Origin: JACDAN01 sp036380355
Lineage (GTDB): Bacteria; Actinomycetota; Thermoleophilia; Gaiellales; Gaiellaceae
NCBI GenBank assembly: GCA_036380355.1
Contig: DASVEW010000109.1
Span: 1 to 27,264, forward strand
Length of the DNA: 27,264 bases
Direction of reading: 5' to 3'
Position numbers and translations under genes: made by a program. The stretch's first letter is position 1; every line of letters begins with the position of its first letter. The notes beneath the pieces are model-generated. The model was given only the letters and a program-made list of their open reading frames with translations. It searched no databases and had not been told where the DNA came from. Shown piece by piece: positions 1 to 7,472 of this stretch.

Positions 1-2574
1 GTTCGGATCGAGAGCCGGATCGGCGTCAACACCGGCGAGGTCGTCGCCGGCGAAGGCGACTCGCTCACGACGGGCGACGCAGTCAATGTCGCCGCCCGCC
101 TCGAGCAAGGAGCGTCGCCCGGCGAGACGTTGCTTGGCGAATCGACCTATCGCCTCGTCCGCGATGCCGTCGTCGCCGGGCCTGTCGAGCCGCTCGTCGC
201 CAAGGGCAAGTCGGAGCCGCTCACGGCCTTTCGCCTGGACCGGCTCGTGGCGGGAGCGGAGTTCATTCCCAGGCGCCTCGACTCGCCGCTCGTCGGGAGG
301 GAGAACGAGCTCGCCCAGCTCCAGCGCGCCTACGACCACGCGGTCGCCGAGCGCGTCGCGTACCAGTTCACGCTGCTCGGCACTGCGGGGATCGGCAAGT
401 CCAGGCTCGTCCGCGAGCTGCACGAGCGCGTCGACGCGAGGCTGCTCTCGGGTCGCTGCCTCCCCTACGGCGAAGGGATCACGTACTGGCCGCTCGCCGA
501 GATCGAGCCGCTCGCCGGCCCAATCGACTTCGGGGCGAACCGGGACGAGATCGCGCTCCAGGCCCGGCGCGTTCTGGAGCGGCTCGCGCGCGACCGACCG
601 CTCCTCGTCGTGTTCGACGATCTCCAGTGGGCGGAACCGACCTTCCTCGACCTGATCGACCACGTCACCGATCTGGCACGCGACGCGCCGATGCTCCTCT
701 TGTGCGTCGCCAGGCCGGAGCTGCTCGACCACCGCCCCGGCTGGGGCGGCGGAAAGCTGAACGCCACGACGATGCTCCTCGAGGCGCTGACGGACGCCGA
801 GTCGAACCGGCTCGTGGACAATCTGCTCCTGACCCGCATCGACGCCGGCGTCAAGGCACGGATCTCAGCCGCCGCCGAGGGGAACCCGCTCTTCCTGGAG
901 GAGATGCTGGCGATGGTGGCCGACGGCCCGAGCGGAGACCTCGCGGTCCCGCCGACGATCCAGGCACTCCTGGCCGCAAGGCTCGACCGGCTCGGACCGG
1001 ACGAGAGGACTGCGGTGGAGTGCGCTGCGATCCAGGGCCAGGAGTTCAGGGAGGACGCCCTCGCCGGCCTCGTGCCGGATGCGCTCGCCGGGCAGCTCGG
1101 GCGGATCCATCAGTCACTCGTCCGAAAGGATTTGGTCCGGCCGGCCGGCGAGGGTGTCTACCGTTTCAAGCACCTGCTGCTCCGTGATGCGGCGTACGAG
1201 GCGCTTCCGAAAGAGCAGCGTGCCGACCTCCACGAGCGGTTCGCGGCCTGGATCGAGGCCAACAGTCCGCGGCTCGAGGAAATCCTCGGCTACCACCTCG
1301 AGCAGTCCTACGGCTATCGCGCCGAGCTCGGACCGGTCGACGAGCGTGCGCAGGGCGTGGCGCGGCGCGCCTCGTCGGCCCTCGCCGCCGCAGGACGAAA
1401 GGCATTCGCTCGAGCGGACATCCACGCCACGGTCAACCTCCTGGACCGCGCGGTGCGGCTCCTGCCCGACCGAGACGCGGAGGCGGTCGCCCTCTACCCC
1501 GACCTGGCCCTCGCAGTCGGCGAAGGAGGCGACCTCCAGCGGTCGGGCGAGCTCTACCGCGCGGCTGAGGAGCTGGGTGAGCCGGACACGGCGCTCCTCG
1601 CACGCCAACGGCGAATCTGGCTCGAGCTCCTCCGGGGGGGCGCGATGGCTGACACTGCCGGCCCGATGGAGGCGACGATCGCCGAGGCGGAGCGGCGCGG
1701 CGAAGAGGCAATCCTCGCGGAGGGACTCACGCGGCTCGGCGTCCTGAAGAGCTGGCTGGGCGACAATCAGACGGCAGAGCGGTTGCTCCGCGGCTCGCTC
1801 GAGCGCGCGCAGCGACTCGGGGACGCGCGGCTCGCGTCGGACGCGCTCCACTGGTGGCTGCTCGTGCTGCTCTGGGGGCCCACACCGGTCGACGAGGCAC
1901 TCGCGGAGTGCCGCAGGCTCTCTCAGTCGATCGAGCCGGGTCAGAGAGCGTACTCGGAGATCATCATCGTGCAGGGGACGCTGCACGCGCTCACCGGCGA
2001 CTTCGAACGGGGCCGTCAGCTGGCGGCAGCAGGGAGGAGGGACCTCCTCGAGCTCGGCCAGAAGGTGCAGTACGCGGGGATCGGTCAGCCGGCCGCGATC
2101 ATCGAGCTGCTCGCGGGTGATGCCCCCGCCGCCGAACGAATCATGCGGGAGGCGAACGACATCCTCTCCGCCGCCGGGGAGCGCGGGTATCTCTCGACGG
2201 TCACGGCGCTGCTCGGCCTTGCCCTGGCGCGGCAGGGGCGCCACGACGAGGCCGACCGCTACGCCGAAGAAAGCAGACGGATGGGCGCGGAAGACGACGT
2301 GATCACCCAGATGTACTGGCGCATCGTGAAGGCGCGGGTCGCCTGGGCCTCAGGAGAGCACGGGGAGGCGAGCCGGCTCGCGGCCGAGGTCATGGCGCTC
2401 ACGGAAGCGACCGACGACTGCTTCGACGGGCCGATCGCAACGCTCGAGGTCGTGGACTTCCTCGACCCGGGCGAACGCCGGCCGGCACTCGAGCGGGCCC
2501 TCGCCGAGGCGGAGTCGAAGGGGAACACCGTCAGCGCCGAGCAGATCCGCGCGAAGCTCGCAGCTGCGCCATGA
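1..2574 (+). CDS. Class III nucleotide cyclase / AAA ATPase / TPR regulator (5' end outside window)
   Basis: The frame is open from base 1, so the start lies upstream; 857 residues are visible. Residues 1-45 are the end of a class III adenylate/guanylate cyclase domain, recognisable by the stretch around IGVNTGEVVAG followed by GDAVNVAARLEQ. A large STAND/AAA_16-type NTPase follows, with Walker A GTAGIGKS (bases 379-402) and a Walker B-like run VVFDDLQW (bases 607-630). The rest, to the C terminus, is Ala/Leu/Arg-rich helical sequence that reads as degenerate TPR-like repeats. Proteins of this layout are common in actinobacteria and are presumed signal-transduction ATPases; ligand and target are unknown. 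Whether the cyclase domain is active cannot be judged because its metal-binding N-terminal part is missing. The last 44 bases overlap the 3' end of coaE on the other strand. Confidence 0.88.
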   Translation, partial: VRIESRIGVNTGEVVAGEGDSLTTGDAVNVAARLEQGASPGETLLGESTYRLVRDAVVAGPVEPLVAKGKSEPLTAFRLDRLVAGAEFIPRRLDSPLVGRENELAQLQRAYDHAVAERVAYQFTLLGTAGIGKSRLVRELHERVDARLLSGRCLPYGEGITYWPLAEIEPLAGPIDFGANRDEIALQARRVLERLARDRPLLVVFDDLQWAEPTFLDLIDHVTDLARDAPMLLLCVARPELLDHRPGWGGGKLNATTMLLEALTDAESNRLVDNLLLTRIDAGVKARISAAAEGNPLFLEEMLAMVADGPSGDLAVPPTIQALLAARLDRLGPDERTAVECAAIQGQEFREDALAGLVPDALAGQLGRIHQSLVRKDLVRPAGEGVYRFKHLLLRDAAYEALPKEQRADLHERFAAWIEANSPRLEEILGYHLEQSYGYRAELGPVDERAQGVARRASSALAAAGRKAFARADIHATVNLLDRAVRLLPDRDAEAVALYPDLALAVGEGGDLQRSGELYRAAEELGEPDTALLARQRRIWLELLRGGAMADTAGPMEATIAEAERRGEEAILAEGLTRLGVLKSWLGDNQTAERLLRGSLERAQRLGDARLASDALHWWLLVLLWGPTPVDEALAECRRLSQSIEPGQRAYSEIIIVQGTLHALTGDFERGRQLAAAGRRDLLELGQKVQYAGIGQPAAIIELLAGDAPAAERIMREANDILSAAGERGYLSTVTALLGLALARQGRHDEADRYAEESRRMGAEDDVITQMYWRIVKARVAWASGEHGEASRLAAEVMALTEATDDCFDGPIATLEVVDFLDPGERRPALERALAEAESKGNTVSAEQIRAKLAAAP

Positions 2575-3127
2575 CGCCGGCGACCCAGGCGTCGAGCTCC
2601 TCGAGCCCGCCCGTGTTCACGTACGAGTAGTCCGCGCGCTTCACCTTCTCGCGGTCGTCGATCAGGCGGTCGGAGCGGCCCGCCATCGGCACGTTCGTGC
2701 GCTGCTCGCGCAGGAGCCGCGGCGCGGTGATCACGACGACGTTGTCGAACCGGTCCTGCGCGCCGACCTCGTAGAGCAGCGGCACCTCGGTGACGCAGAC
2801 GTCCGGCGGCTCGGGCAGCCGCGCGAGCTGCTCGCGCCAGTTCAGGTACTCGGCCGAGACGCGCGGGTGGAGGAGCGCCTCGAGCCAGGCAAGCGCCTCC
2901 CGGTCCGCGAAGACGATCTCGCCGACCCTGGCGCGGTCGATCTCGCCGTCCTCTCCGAGGATGCCCTCCCCCAGGCGCTCGAGCAGCGCCGAGCGCACCT
3001 CGGGGTCCGAGCGGATGAGGTGGTGGACGATCTCGTCGCTCGAGACGACGGCCGCGCCGTGGCGCGCGAACGCCCTCAGGGCCTCGCTCTTCCCCGCTCC
3101 GATGCCGCCGGTGACGGCGACGGAGAC
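2531..3127 (-). CDS. coaE: Dephospho-CoA kinase (start codon non-canonical or damaged)
   Basis: It catalyses the last step of coenzyme A synthesis, ATP-dependent phosphorylation of the dephospho-CoA ribose 3'-OH, in the cytoplasm. The P-loop TGGIGAGKS is encoded at about bases 3087-3113, followed by SSDEIVHHL, the LLHPRV motif, EVPLLYEVG, an R-rich lid segment ending in MAGRSDR, and ADYSYVNTGG near the C terminus. This covers the whole family in about 198 residues, the normal length. The start is a problem: between the preceding in-frame stop inside rpsA and codon 44 there is no ATG, GTG or TTG. By homology translation should begin near base 3127 or 3121 (both GTC), 7-13 nt after the rpsA stop; the only CTG (3190) would add an unlikely Arg/Pro-rich tail. 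The first ordinary start, GTG at 2998, would remove the P-loop. I placed the start at 3127 by homology only. Probably co-transcribed with rpsA. Confidence 0.85.
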   Translation of the reverse strand, partial: VSVAVTGGIGAGKSEALRAFARHGAAVVSSDEIVHHLIRSDPEVRSALLERLGEGILGEDGEIDRARVGEIVFADREALAWLEALLHPRVSAEYLNWREQLARLPEPPDVCVTEVPLLYEVGAQDRFDNVVVITAPRLLREQRTNVPMAGRSDRLIDDREKVKRADYSYVNTGGLEELDAWVAGVMAQLRASRGSARR

Positions 3128-3134
3128 GGGAGGG

Positions 3135-4487
3135 TCAGGACTGCTCGTCGGTCTCTTCGCCGGCCTGGGCCGACTCGTCGAGCGCCGCAGTCTCGGCCGG
3201 GGTCTGGCTCTCCAGATCCGGCTCGCCCTCGACGGGCTGCGGCTCCTCCGGCCCGGCGACGGGCTCCGGCGACGGCTCGGCGCCGGTGGTCTCGCTCAGC
3301 GGGCTCTCGAGCGGCCCCTCGGCTGCGAAGACCTCGTCGGAGAGGCCGAGCTCCGAGGCCGGTGTCGGGCCCTCGCCTTCGACGCGCTTGAGCGACAGCG
3401 AGAGACGGCGTCGCTCGGCGTCGACCTCGATGATCTTCGCCTGCACCTGGTCGCCCTGCGAGACGACCTCACGCGGGTTCTCGACGTGATGCTGCGCCAG
3501 CTCGGAGATGTGCACGAGCCCCTCGACCCCGGGCATGATCTCGACGAAGGCGCCGAACGTGACGACCTTCGTGACCTTCCCCTCGACGACGTCGCCCTCG
3601 TTGTACTGGTCGAGCACCTGCTGCCACGGGTCGCTCTGCGTCTGCTTGAGGCCGAGCGAGATCCGCTGGCGGTCGCGGTCGATGTCGAGCACCTTCACCT
3701 CGACCGTCTGGCCGATCTCGAGCACCTCGGACGGATGGTTCACGTGCGACCACGACAGCTCGGAGATGTGGATCAGCCCGTCCATCCCGTCGAGGTCGAC
3801 GAAGGCGCCGAAGTCGACGATGTTCGAGATCTGCCCCTCGACGACGTCGCCGGGCTGGAGCCGGTCGAGGATCTGCTGGCGCTGCTCCTTGCGCTCGTCC
3901 TCGAGGACGGCACGGCGCGACAGCACGACGTTGTTGCGCGAGCGGTTGAGCTCGATCACCTTCGCCCGCAGCTCCTGGCCGAGGAACTCGTCGAGGTCCT
4001 GGACACGACGGATGTCGACGAGCGACGCCGGCAGGAAGCCGCGGACACCGAGGTCGAGGATGAGGCCGCCCTTGACGACCTCGATCACCCGCCCGACGAT
4101 CGCCTCGCCGGACTCGGCCTTCTGCTCGATCATCTTCCAGGCGAGCTCGAAGCGGGCACGCTTCTTGGACAGGATCAGCCGCCCCTCCGCGTCCTCCTTC
4201 GTCAGGACGAGCGCGTCGACCTCTTCGCCCACGCGCACCTCGTCCTCCGGGTTGACCGACCGGCGGATCGAGAGCTCGGAGAGCGGGATGACGCCCTCGG
4301 ACTTGTAGCCGATGTCCACGAGGACCTCGTCCTTGTCCACGCGCACGACGGTGCCGTGGACGACCTCTCCCTCGTTGATGGTCGGGAAAGTGGACTCGTA
4401 GTCCGGAATCAGCTCGCCCTCGGGGCCGGTGGTCCAGACCTCGGGGTCGTCTACTTGCTGCGGCGTGTTGGCGATATCGCTCACCAC
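3135..4487 (-). CDS. rpsA: 30S ribosomal protein S1
   Basis: S1 binds single-stranded mRNA and helps bring it to the 30S subunit. Four S1/OB-fold repeats can be read in about 450 residues: EGEVVHGTVVRVDKDEV (about 38-105), GEAIVGRVIEVVKGGLIL (about 124-190), GDVVEGQISNIVDFGAFV (about 209-278) and GDVVEGKVTKVVTFGAFV (about 295-365). The last two are the best conserved and carry the DGLIHISELS and EGLVHISELA signatures. A tail of about 85 residues rich in Glu, Pro and Ala ends the protein. Four repeats plus an acidic tail is the actinobacterial form. Two GTG codons stand in tandem at 4487 and 4484. I chose 4487 because a TATACT -10 element ends 9 nt upstream, which makes the message nearly leaderless; no Shine-Dalgarno sequence is visible. 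An open frame continues upstream to 4904 but crosses the terminator and the nucleotidase gene and is not coding. coaE follows within about 7 nt. Confidence 0.95.
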   Translation of the reverse strand: MVSDIANTPQQVDDPEVWTTGPEGELIPDYESTFPTINEGEVVHGTVVRVDKDEVLVDIGYKSEGVIPLSELSIRRSVNPEDEVRVGEEVDALVLTKEDAEGRLILSKKRARFELAWKMIEQKAESGEAIVGRVIEVVKGGLILDLGVRGFLPASLVDIRRVQDLDEFLGQELRAKVIELNRSRNNVVLSRRAVLEDERKEQRQQILDRLQPGDVVEGQISNIVDFGAFVDLDGMDGLIHISELSWSHVNHPSEVLEIGQTVEVKVLDIDRDRQRISLGLKQTQSDPWQQVLDQYNEGDVVEGKVTKVVTFGAFVEIMPGVEGLVHISELAQHHVENPREVVSQGDQVQAKIIEVDAERRRLSLSLKRVEGEGPTPASELGLSDEVFAAEGPLESPLSETTGAEPSPEPVAGPEEPQPVEGEPDLESQTPAETAALDESAQAGEETDEQS

Positions 4488-4496
4488 GAGCGGCGC

Positions 4497-4502
4497 AGTA
4501 TA
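4497..4502 (-). promoter_or_regulatory. Candidate rpsA -10 element
   Basis: The minus strand reads TATACT at 4502-4497, five of six matches to TATAAT. The expected transcription start, about 7 nt downstream, is at 4490-4489, only 2-3 nt before the GTG start of rpsA. No good -35 is present; ACGGAG lies 17 nt upstream. A leaderless or near-leaderless rpsA message is inferred. Confidence 0.45.
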
Positions 4503-4527
4503 TCTGCGTATTTTCCGCTCTCCGTAC

Positions 4528-4567
4528 GGGCGCGTGGGGACTGGATCAATCAGGTCCCCACGCGCCC
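4528..4567. repeat. 14-bp perfect inverted repeat (GTGGGGAC type)
   Basis: The arms GGGCGCGTGGGGAC (4528-4541) and GTCCCCACGCGCCC (4554-4567) are exact reverse complements around a 12-nt loop. The element sits between the nucleotidase terminator and the rpsA promoter. Its CGCGTGGGG core also occurs, as reverse complement, next to the GGGGTCTGACCCC palindrome at 19871, so it may be a dispersed repeat as well as a second stop for leftward transcription. Confidence 0.7.
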
Positions 4568-4585
4568 ATACTCGGCTCAGGAAGC

Positions 4586-4614
4586 GGAAGGGCCCGCCGT
4601 GGGCGGGCCCTTCC
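4586..4614 (-). terminator. Hairpin terminator after the 5'-nucleotidase gene
   Basis: A perfect 13-bp stem, GGAAGGGCCCGCC (4586-4598) against GGCGGGCCCTTCC (4602-4614), with a GTG loop, begins 13 nt after the nucleotidase stop codon. There is no T-tract, which is common for terminators in high-GC actinobacteria. Confidence 0.75.
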
Positions 4615-4627
4615 AACCGGCGAAGTC

Positions 4628-6547
4628 CTACTCGGGCGGGCAGTCCGGGGCCGCGCCGACGTTCGCGTCGATGCAGGTGATCCTGCCGCCCAGGTTGCTC
4701 TCCGGGTACTGCGCGGCCGTGATCAGGCCGTTCAGCCCCGCCGGGCTCTCGATGTAGCTCTTGAGGCCTTGCTGGTACGTCACTCCGAGCGTCGTGAACG
4801 GAGCACCGCGGAACGGGTACTGATCGCCCCCGCGTGCGGAGAAGTCGTGCGTTCCGACGTCGAGGGTGACACCCGGAACCGGCACGCCGTTCATGACGAC
4901 CCACGTGCCGTCGTCCAGCCGGACGTCCACGATGCGGTTGCCCGGCGTGAGCACGACACCGTCGTTGTTCACGACCTGAGCCGTGCCCGCGATGTTGTAG
5001 GTGAAGCGGGCGCCCGAGATGTGGACGAACCGGCCGTCAGCCGCCGGCAGGCGGGAGACGCCGTTCTCCAGCAGCTCCTTGAACTGCGACGACGGGATCC
5101 CCGGCACGACGCTGAGGAAGTTCGCGAACGCCGCGATCTCGAACGTGTTCAGCTCCGTGATCGGCCCCGCCGGGAGCACGCGCTCCAGCCGGATGCCGCC
5201 GCCGTTCTGGATCGCGACATCGGGCTGCGGGACGCCGAACGTGGGCGCCAGCGCCGACGCCTGCCAGCGCAGCGAGTCGGCCAGGAGGTTGCCCAGGTTC
5301 GTCTCCGTCCGGCGGCCGCCGGCCGTGCCCGTCAGGTTCGGCGCGACCGGTGCGTTCCCGCGCCGGCCCTCGAGCGCGACCTCGGACTGTCCGATGACGT
5401 TCGCCGCCAGCTCGGCGACGAACTCGGCGACCGGGTCGACGACCTGCGCCTGCATCGTCGGGTCTGGAGCGATCGCGTCCATGCCGGTGCCGGAAACGCG
5501 AACCGGACCGCTGTCCTCGTCCCACCGGAGGACGTTGCCGGCCTTGTCGAAGGCGACGATCAGCCGGCCGACGTACTTGTAGTCACCGGCGGTCGTGATC
5601 ACCGGAACCTGCCTGCCGTCGGCGTTCGTGGCGACGATCGGATACGGGCCCGCGACCAGGTCGCCCGGGATGAGCGGGTCTCCAGGATTGGCCAGCAGCT
5701 CGTCGCCGCCGCCCGCGATCGCGACGTCGATGCCCGACAACATCGGGATCAGCGCGCGGTCGGCGTTCACGTCCTGCAGATGGCTCGAGAGGATGATCTT
5801 GTTCACGCCCGCCGCCTCGAGCTTGTCGATTTCCGCCTGCACGGCGGCTGCGACGTTCGGGTCGACGACTACGCGCCGCGGGCTCGAGATCGCCGGCAGG
5901 AGCGGCGTGGTCGCCCCGACGACGCCGATCCGCTCGCCCCGCTCCTTGACGACCGTGCTCTTGGCGATCCGGCCGGCGTCGACGAGCGCCTGGAGGCTCG
6001 GCTCGAGCGCGAAGCCCAGGTTCGCCGACAGCCACGGGAAGCCCATGGTGCCGCCGATGTACTGGGCGAGCACGTCCGGGCCGAAGTCGAACTCGTGATT
6101 GCCGATCGCCGCCGCGTCGTACCCGATCAGGTTCATCGCGATCGAGTCATAGAACGGCGGGCCCTTCTCGAGGCTGGCCGTGAACTGCGCCCCGGCGAGG
6201 AAGTTGTCGCCGGACGAGAGCATCACGACGCCCCGCTTGGCGCCGGGAAACTTGGGCCGTCCGGTCGTGGCCTCCGCCTTGAGGCGGTCGACGAGCGTCT
6301 TGAACCGGGCGACTCCGGCGTGCGTTTCCGTGACGACCGGATCCGTGCCCGGAACGGCGAACTCCGCCTCCAGGAGCCGCGACTCGCCGTCGTTGTTGTG
6401 CAAAACCGTGAGCCAGAGGTCCGTCTTCGGCGCTCTGGCCGGACTGGAATCGGCCGCAGAGGCCGTGCCGCCCACGAAGACCGCGAGCGCGGCCAACGCG
6501 AGCAGGAACATGCGCGGCCTGGCCGCACTCGTCCTATGGTTATTCAT
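4628..6547 (-). CDS. Secreted 5'-nucleotidase / 2',3'-cyclic phosphodiesterase family metallophosphatase
   Basis: The 639-residue product has a Sec signal peptide (hydrophobic core 13-25, likely cleavage after ASA at 31), so it should act outside the membrane, removing phosphate from nucleotides. The N-terminal calcineurin-like domain shows the block LHNNDGES (49-56), SGDNF (112-116), GNHEFD (149-154) and a SHLQ segment. The C-terminal 5'-nucleotidase domain shows NGGGIR (448-453) and GGDQY (573-577), which bind substrate in UshA-type enzymes. One oddity: the usual first metal motif D-x-H reads D53-G-E55, so a metal-binding His is replaced by Glu. A strong purine-rich ribosome site (AGAAGGGGAGGGG) precedes the ATG. 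A hairpin terminator follows. Natural substrate and ion preference are not predictable from the sequence. Confidence 0.9.
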   Translation of the reverse strand: MNNHRTSAARPRMFLLALAALAVFVGGTASAADSSPARAPKTDLWLTVLHNNDGESRLLEAEFAVPGTDPVVTETHAGVARFKTLVDRLKAEATTGRPKFPGAKRGVVMLSSGDNFLAGAQFTASLEKGPPFYDSIAMNLIGYDAAAIGNHEFDFGPDVLAQYIGGTMGFPWLSANLGFALEPSLQALVDAGRIAKSTVVKERGERIGVVGATTPLLPAISSPRRVVVDPNVAAAVQAEIDKLEAAGVNKIILSSHLQDVNADRALIPMLSGIDVAIAGGGDELLANPGDPLIPGDLVAGPYPIVATNADGRQVPVITTAGDYKYVGRLIVAFDKAGNVLRWDEDSGPVRVSGTGMDAIAPDPTMQAQVVDPVAEFVAELAANVIGQSEVALEGRRGNAPVAPNLTGTAGGRRTETNLGNLLADSLRWQASALAPTFGVPQPDVAIQNGGGIRLERVLPAGPITELNTFEIAAFANFLSVVPGIPSSQFKELLENGVSRLPAADGRFVHISGARFTYNIAGTAQVVNNDGVVLTPGNRIVDVRLDDGTWVVMNGVPVPGVTLDVGTHDFSARGGDQYPFRGAPFTTLGVTYQQGLKSYIESPAGLNGLITAAQYPESNLGGRITCIDANVGAAPDCPPE

Positions 6548-6579
6548 GCCCCTCCCCTTCTGAGGTTCCCCTGAACTGC

Positions 6580-6603
6580 CACACCGCCGACACGGCCGGT
6601 GTG
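6580..6603 (-). terminator. Weak hairpin between hydrolase and nucleotidase genes
   Basis: CACACCG (6580-6586) and CGGTGTG (6597-6603) can form a 7-bp stem with a 10-nt loop, 40 nt after the hydrolase stop. It is the only structure seen in the 95-nt gap and may only partly terminate transcription. No T-tract is present. Confidence 0.3.
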
Positions 6604-6642
6604 CCGTCGAGTCTATCCAGGCGGCGTCAGATCGAGAAGACG

Positions 6643-7446
6643 CTATCGGCCGTCGACGGCCCGACGCAGAAACCGGATGACGGCGTCCAGATAGTCCTTC
6701 TGCGCCTCCACCATGCTCATGTGGCCGGCGCCGGGAAGCTCCACGTACTCGCTGCCCCCGATGCCCTCGTGGAGGATGCGATTGGCGCGCCGCGTCGTCA
6801 CACGGTCATGGGCCCCCACGATCACGAGCGTCGGCCTCGACACCCCACCGAGGTCGGGCGTGAAGTCGAAGTCGCCGTAACCGGCCTGCGCGAAGTGCCT
6901 GAGCACGTCAGGGGCGTAGATCGTGTCTGCGCCGAACTCCGGCGGCGGCTCGCCGTGGAAGTGAAACGGATTCTGGATCCGCATGAGCTCGGCGGCGTCC
7001 TCCTCGGTTTCGACCCTGGTCTCCCATTCCCAAGAGTCGGCGATCGGCTTCCCTGCCTCCCCCATCGCCTCCAGCGACGCCTCGACGTCGGCCATCAGGT
7101 TCTCGCTCGAGTCGCCGCCGCCGGAGATCACGTAGGCAGCCGCGGTGCCCACGTTGATCGCGTGCCAGGTGGTGATGATCGCGCCGAACGAGTGCCCGAG
7201 AAGGCCGAAGCGCTCGAGGCCGAGCGCCTCTGCCAGGAGATCGACGTCGCGGGCGAAGACCTCGAGCGTGAGGGTCGCCGGGTCGACCCGCTCGCTCCTG
7301 CCCTGCCCGCGCTCGTCGACGTAGAGCACTCGGAACTCGTCTCCGAGCGGATCGAGCCAGGGACGCAGATTGGTGTGGTCGAGCCCCGGTCCGCCGTGGA
7401 GGACAACAAGCGGCAGGCCGTCTTCGCCGACCGGCTCCACGAACAT
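6643..7446 (-). CDS. Alpha/beta hydrolase, proline iminopeptidase-like
   Basis: With the ATG at 7446 the protein has 267 residues and no signal peptide. It carries the oxyanion-loop motif HGGPG (17-21), the DERGQGRS segment typical of the prolyl aminopeptidase (S33) group (44-51), the nucleophile elbow GHSFG (Ser86), the acid in VIVGAHDRV and the catalytic His in GAGHMSM. The triad is complete, so an active hydrolase or aminopeptidase is likely; the substrate is unknown. Homologous-looking sequence (VGLSDGYT) continues about 9 codons upstream of the ATG to the end of polA, where only CTG codons could start translation, so the true N terminus may be slightly longer. The gene lies 26 nt after polA and is probably co-transcribed with it. 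The same frame stays open far into polA, but that extension is not coding. Confidence 0.87.
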   Translation of the reverse strand: MFVEPVGEDGLPLVVLHGGPGLDHTNLRPWLDPLGDEFRVLYVDERGQGRSERVDPATLTLEVFARDVDLLAEALGLERFGLLGHSFGAIITTWHAINVGTAAAYVISGGGDSSENLMADVEASLEAMGEAGKPIADSWEWETRVETEEDAAELMRIQNPFHFHGEPPPEFGADTIYAPDVLRHFAQAGYGDFDFTPDLGGVSRPTLVIVGAHDRVTTRRANRILHEGIGGSEYVELPGAGHMSMVEAQKDYLDAVIRFLRRAVDGR

Positions 7447-7472
7447 GGTGTAGCCGTCCGACAGGCCGACGT

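Noticed and set aside
2790..4757. 655-codon open frame on the plus strand
   Set aside because: It lies opposite rpsA and coaE, has highly repetitive Asp/Leu/Val/Arg composition typical of the complement of GC-rich genes, and shows no domain.
4769..6574. 601-codon open frame on the plus strand
   Set aside because: Complement of the 5'-nucleotidase gene, which has a signal peptide, family motifs and a ribosome site; the plus-strand product is Arg/Asp-rich nonsense.
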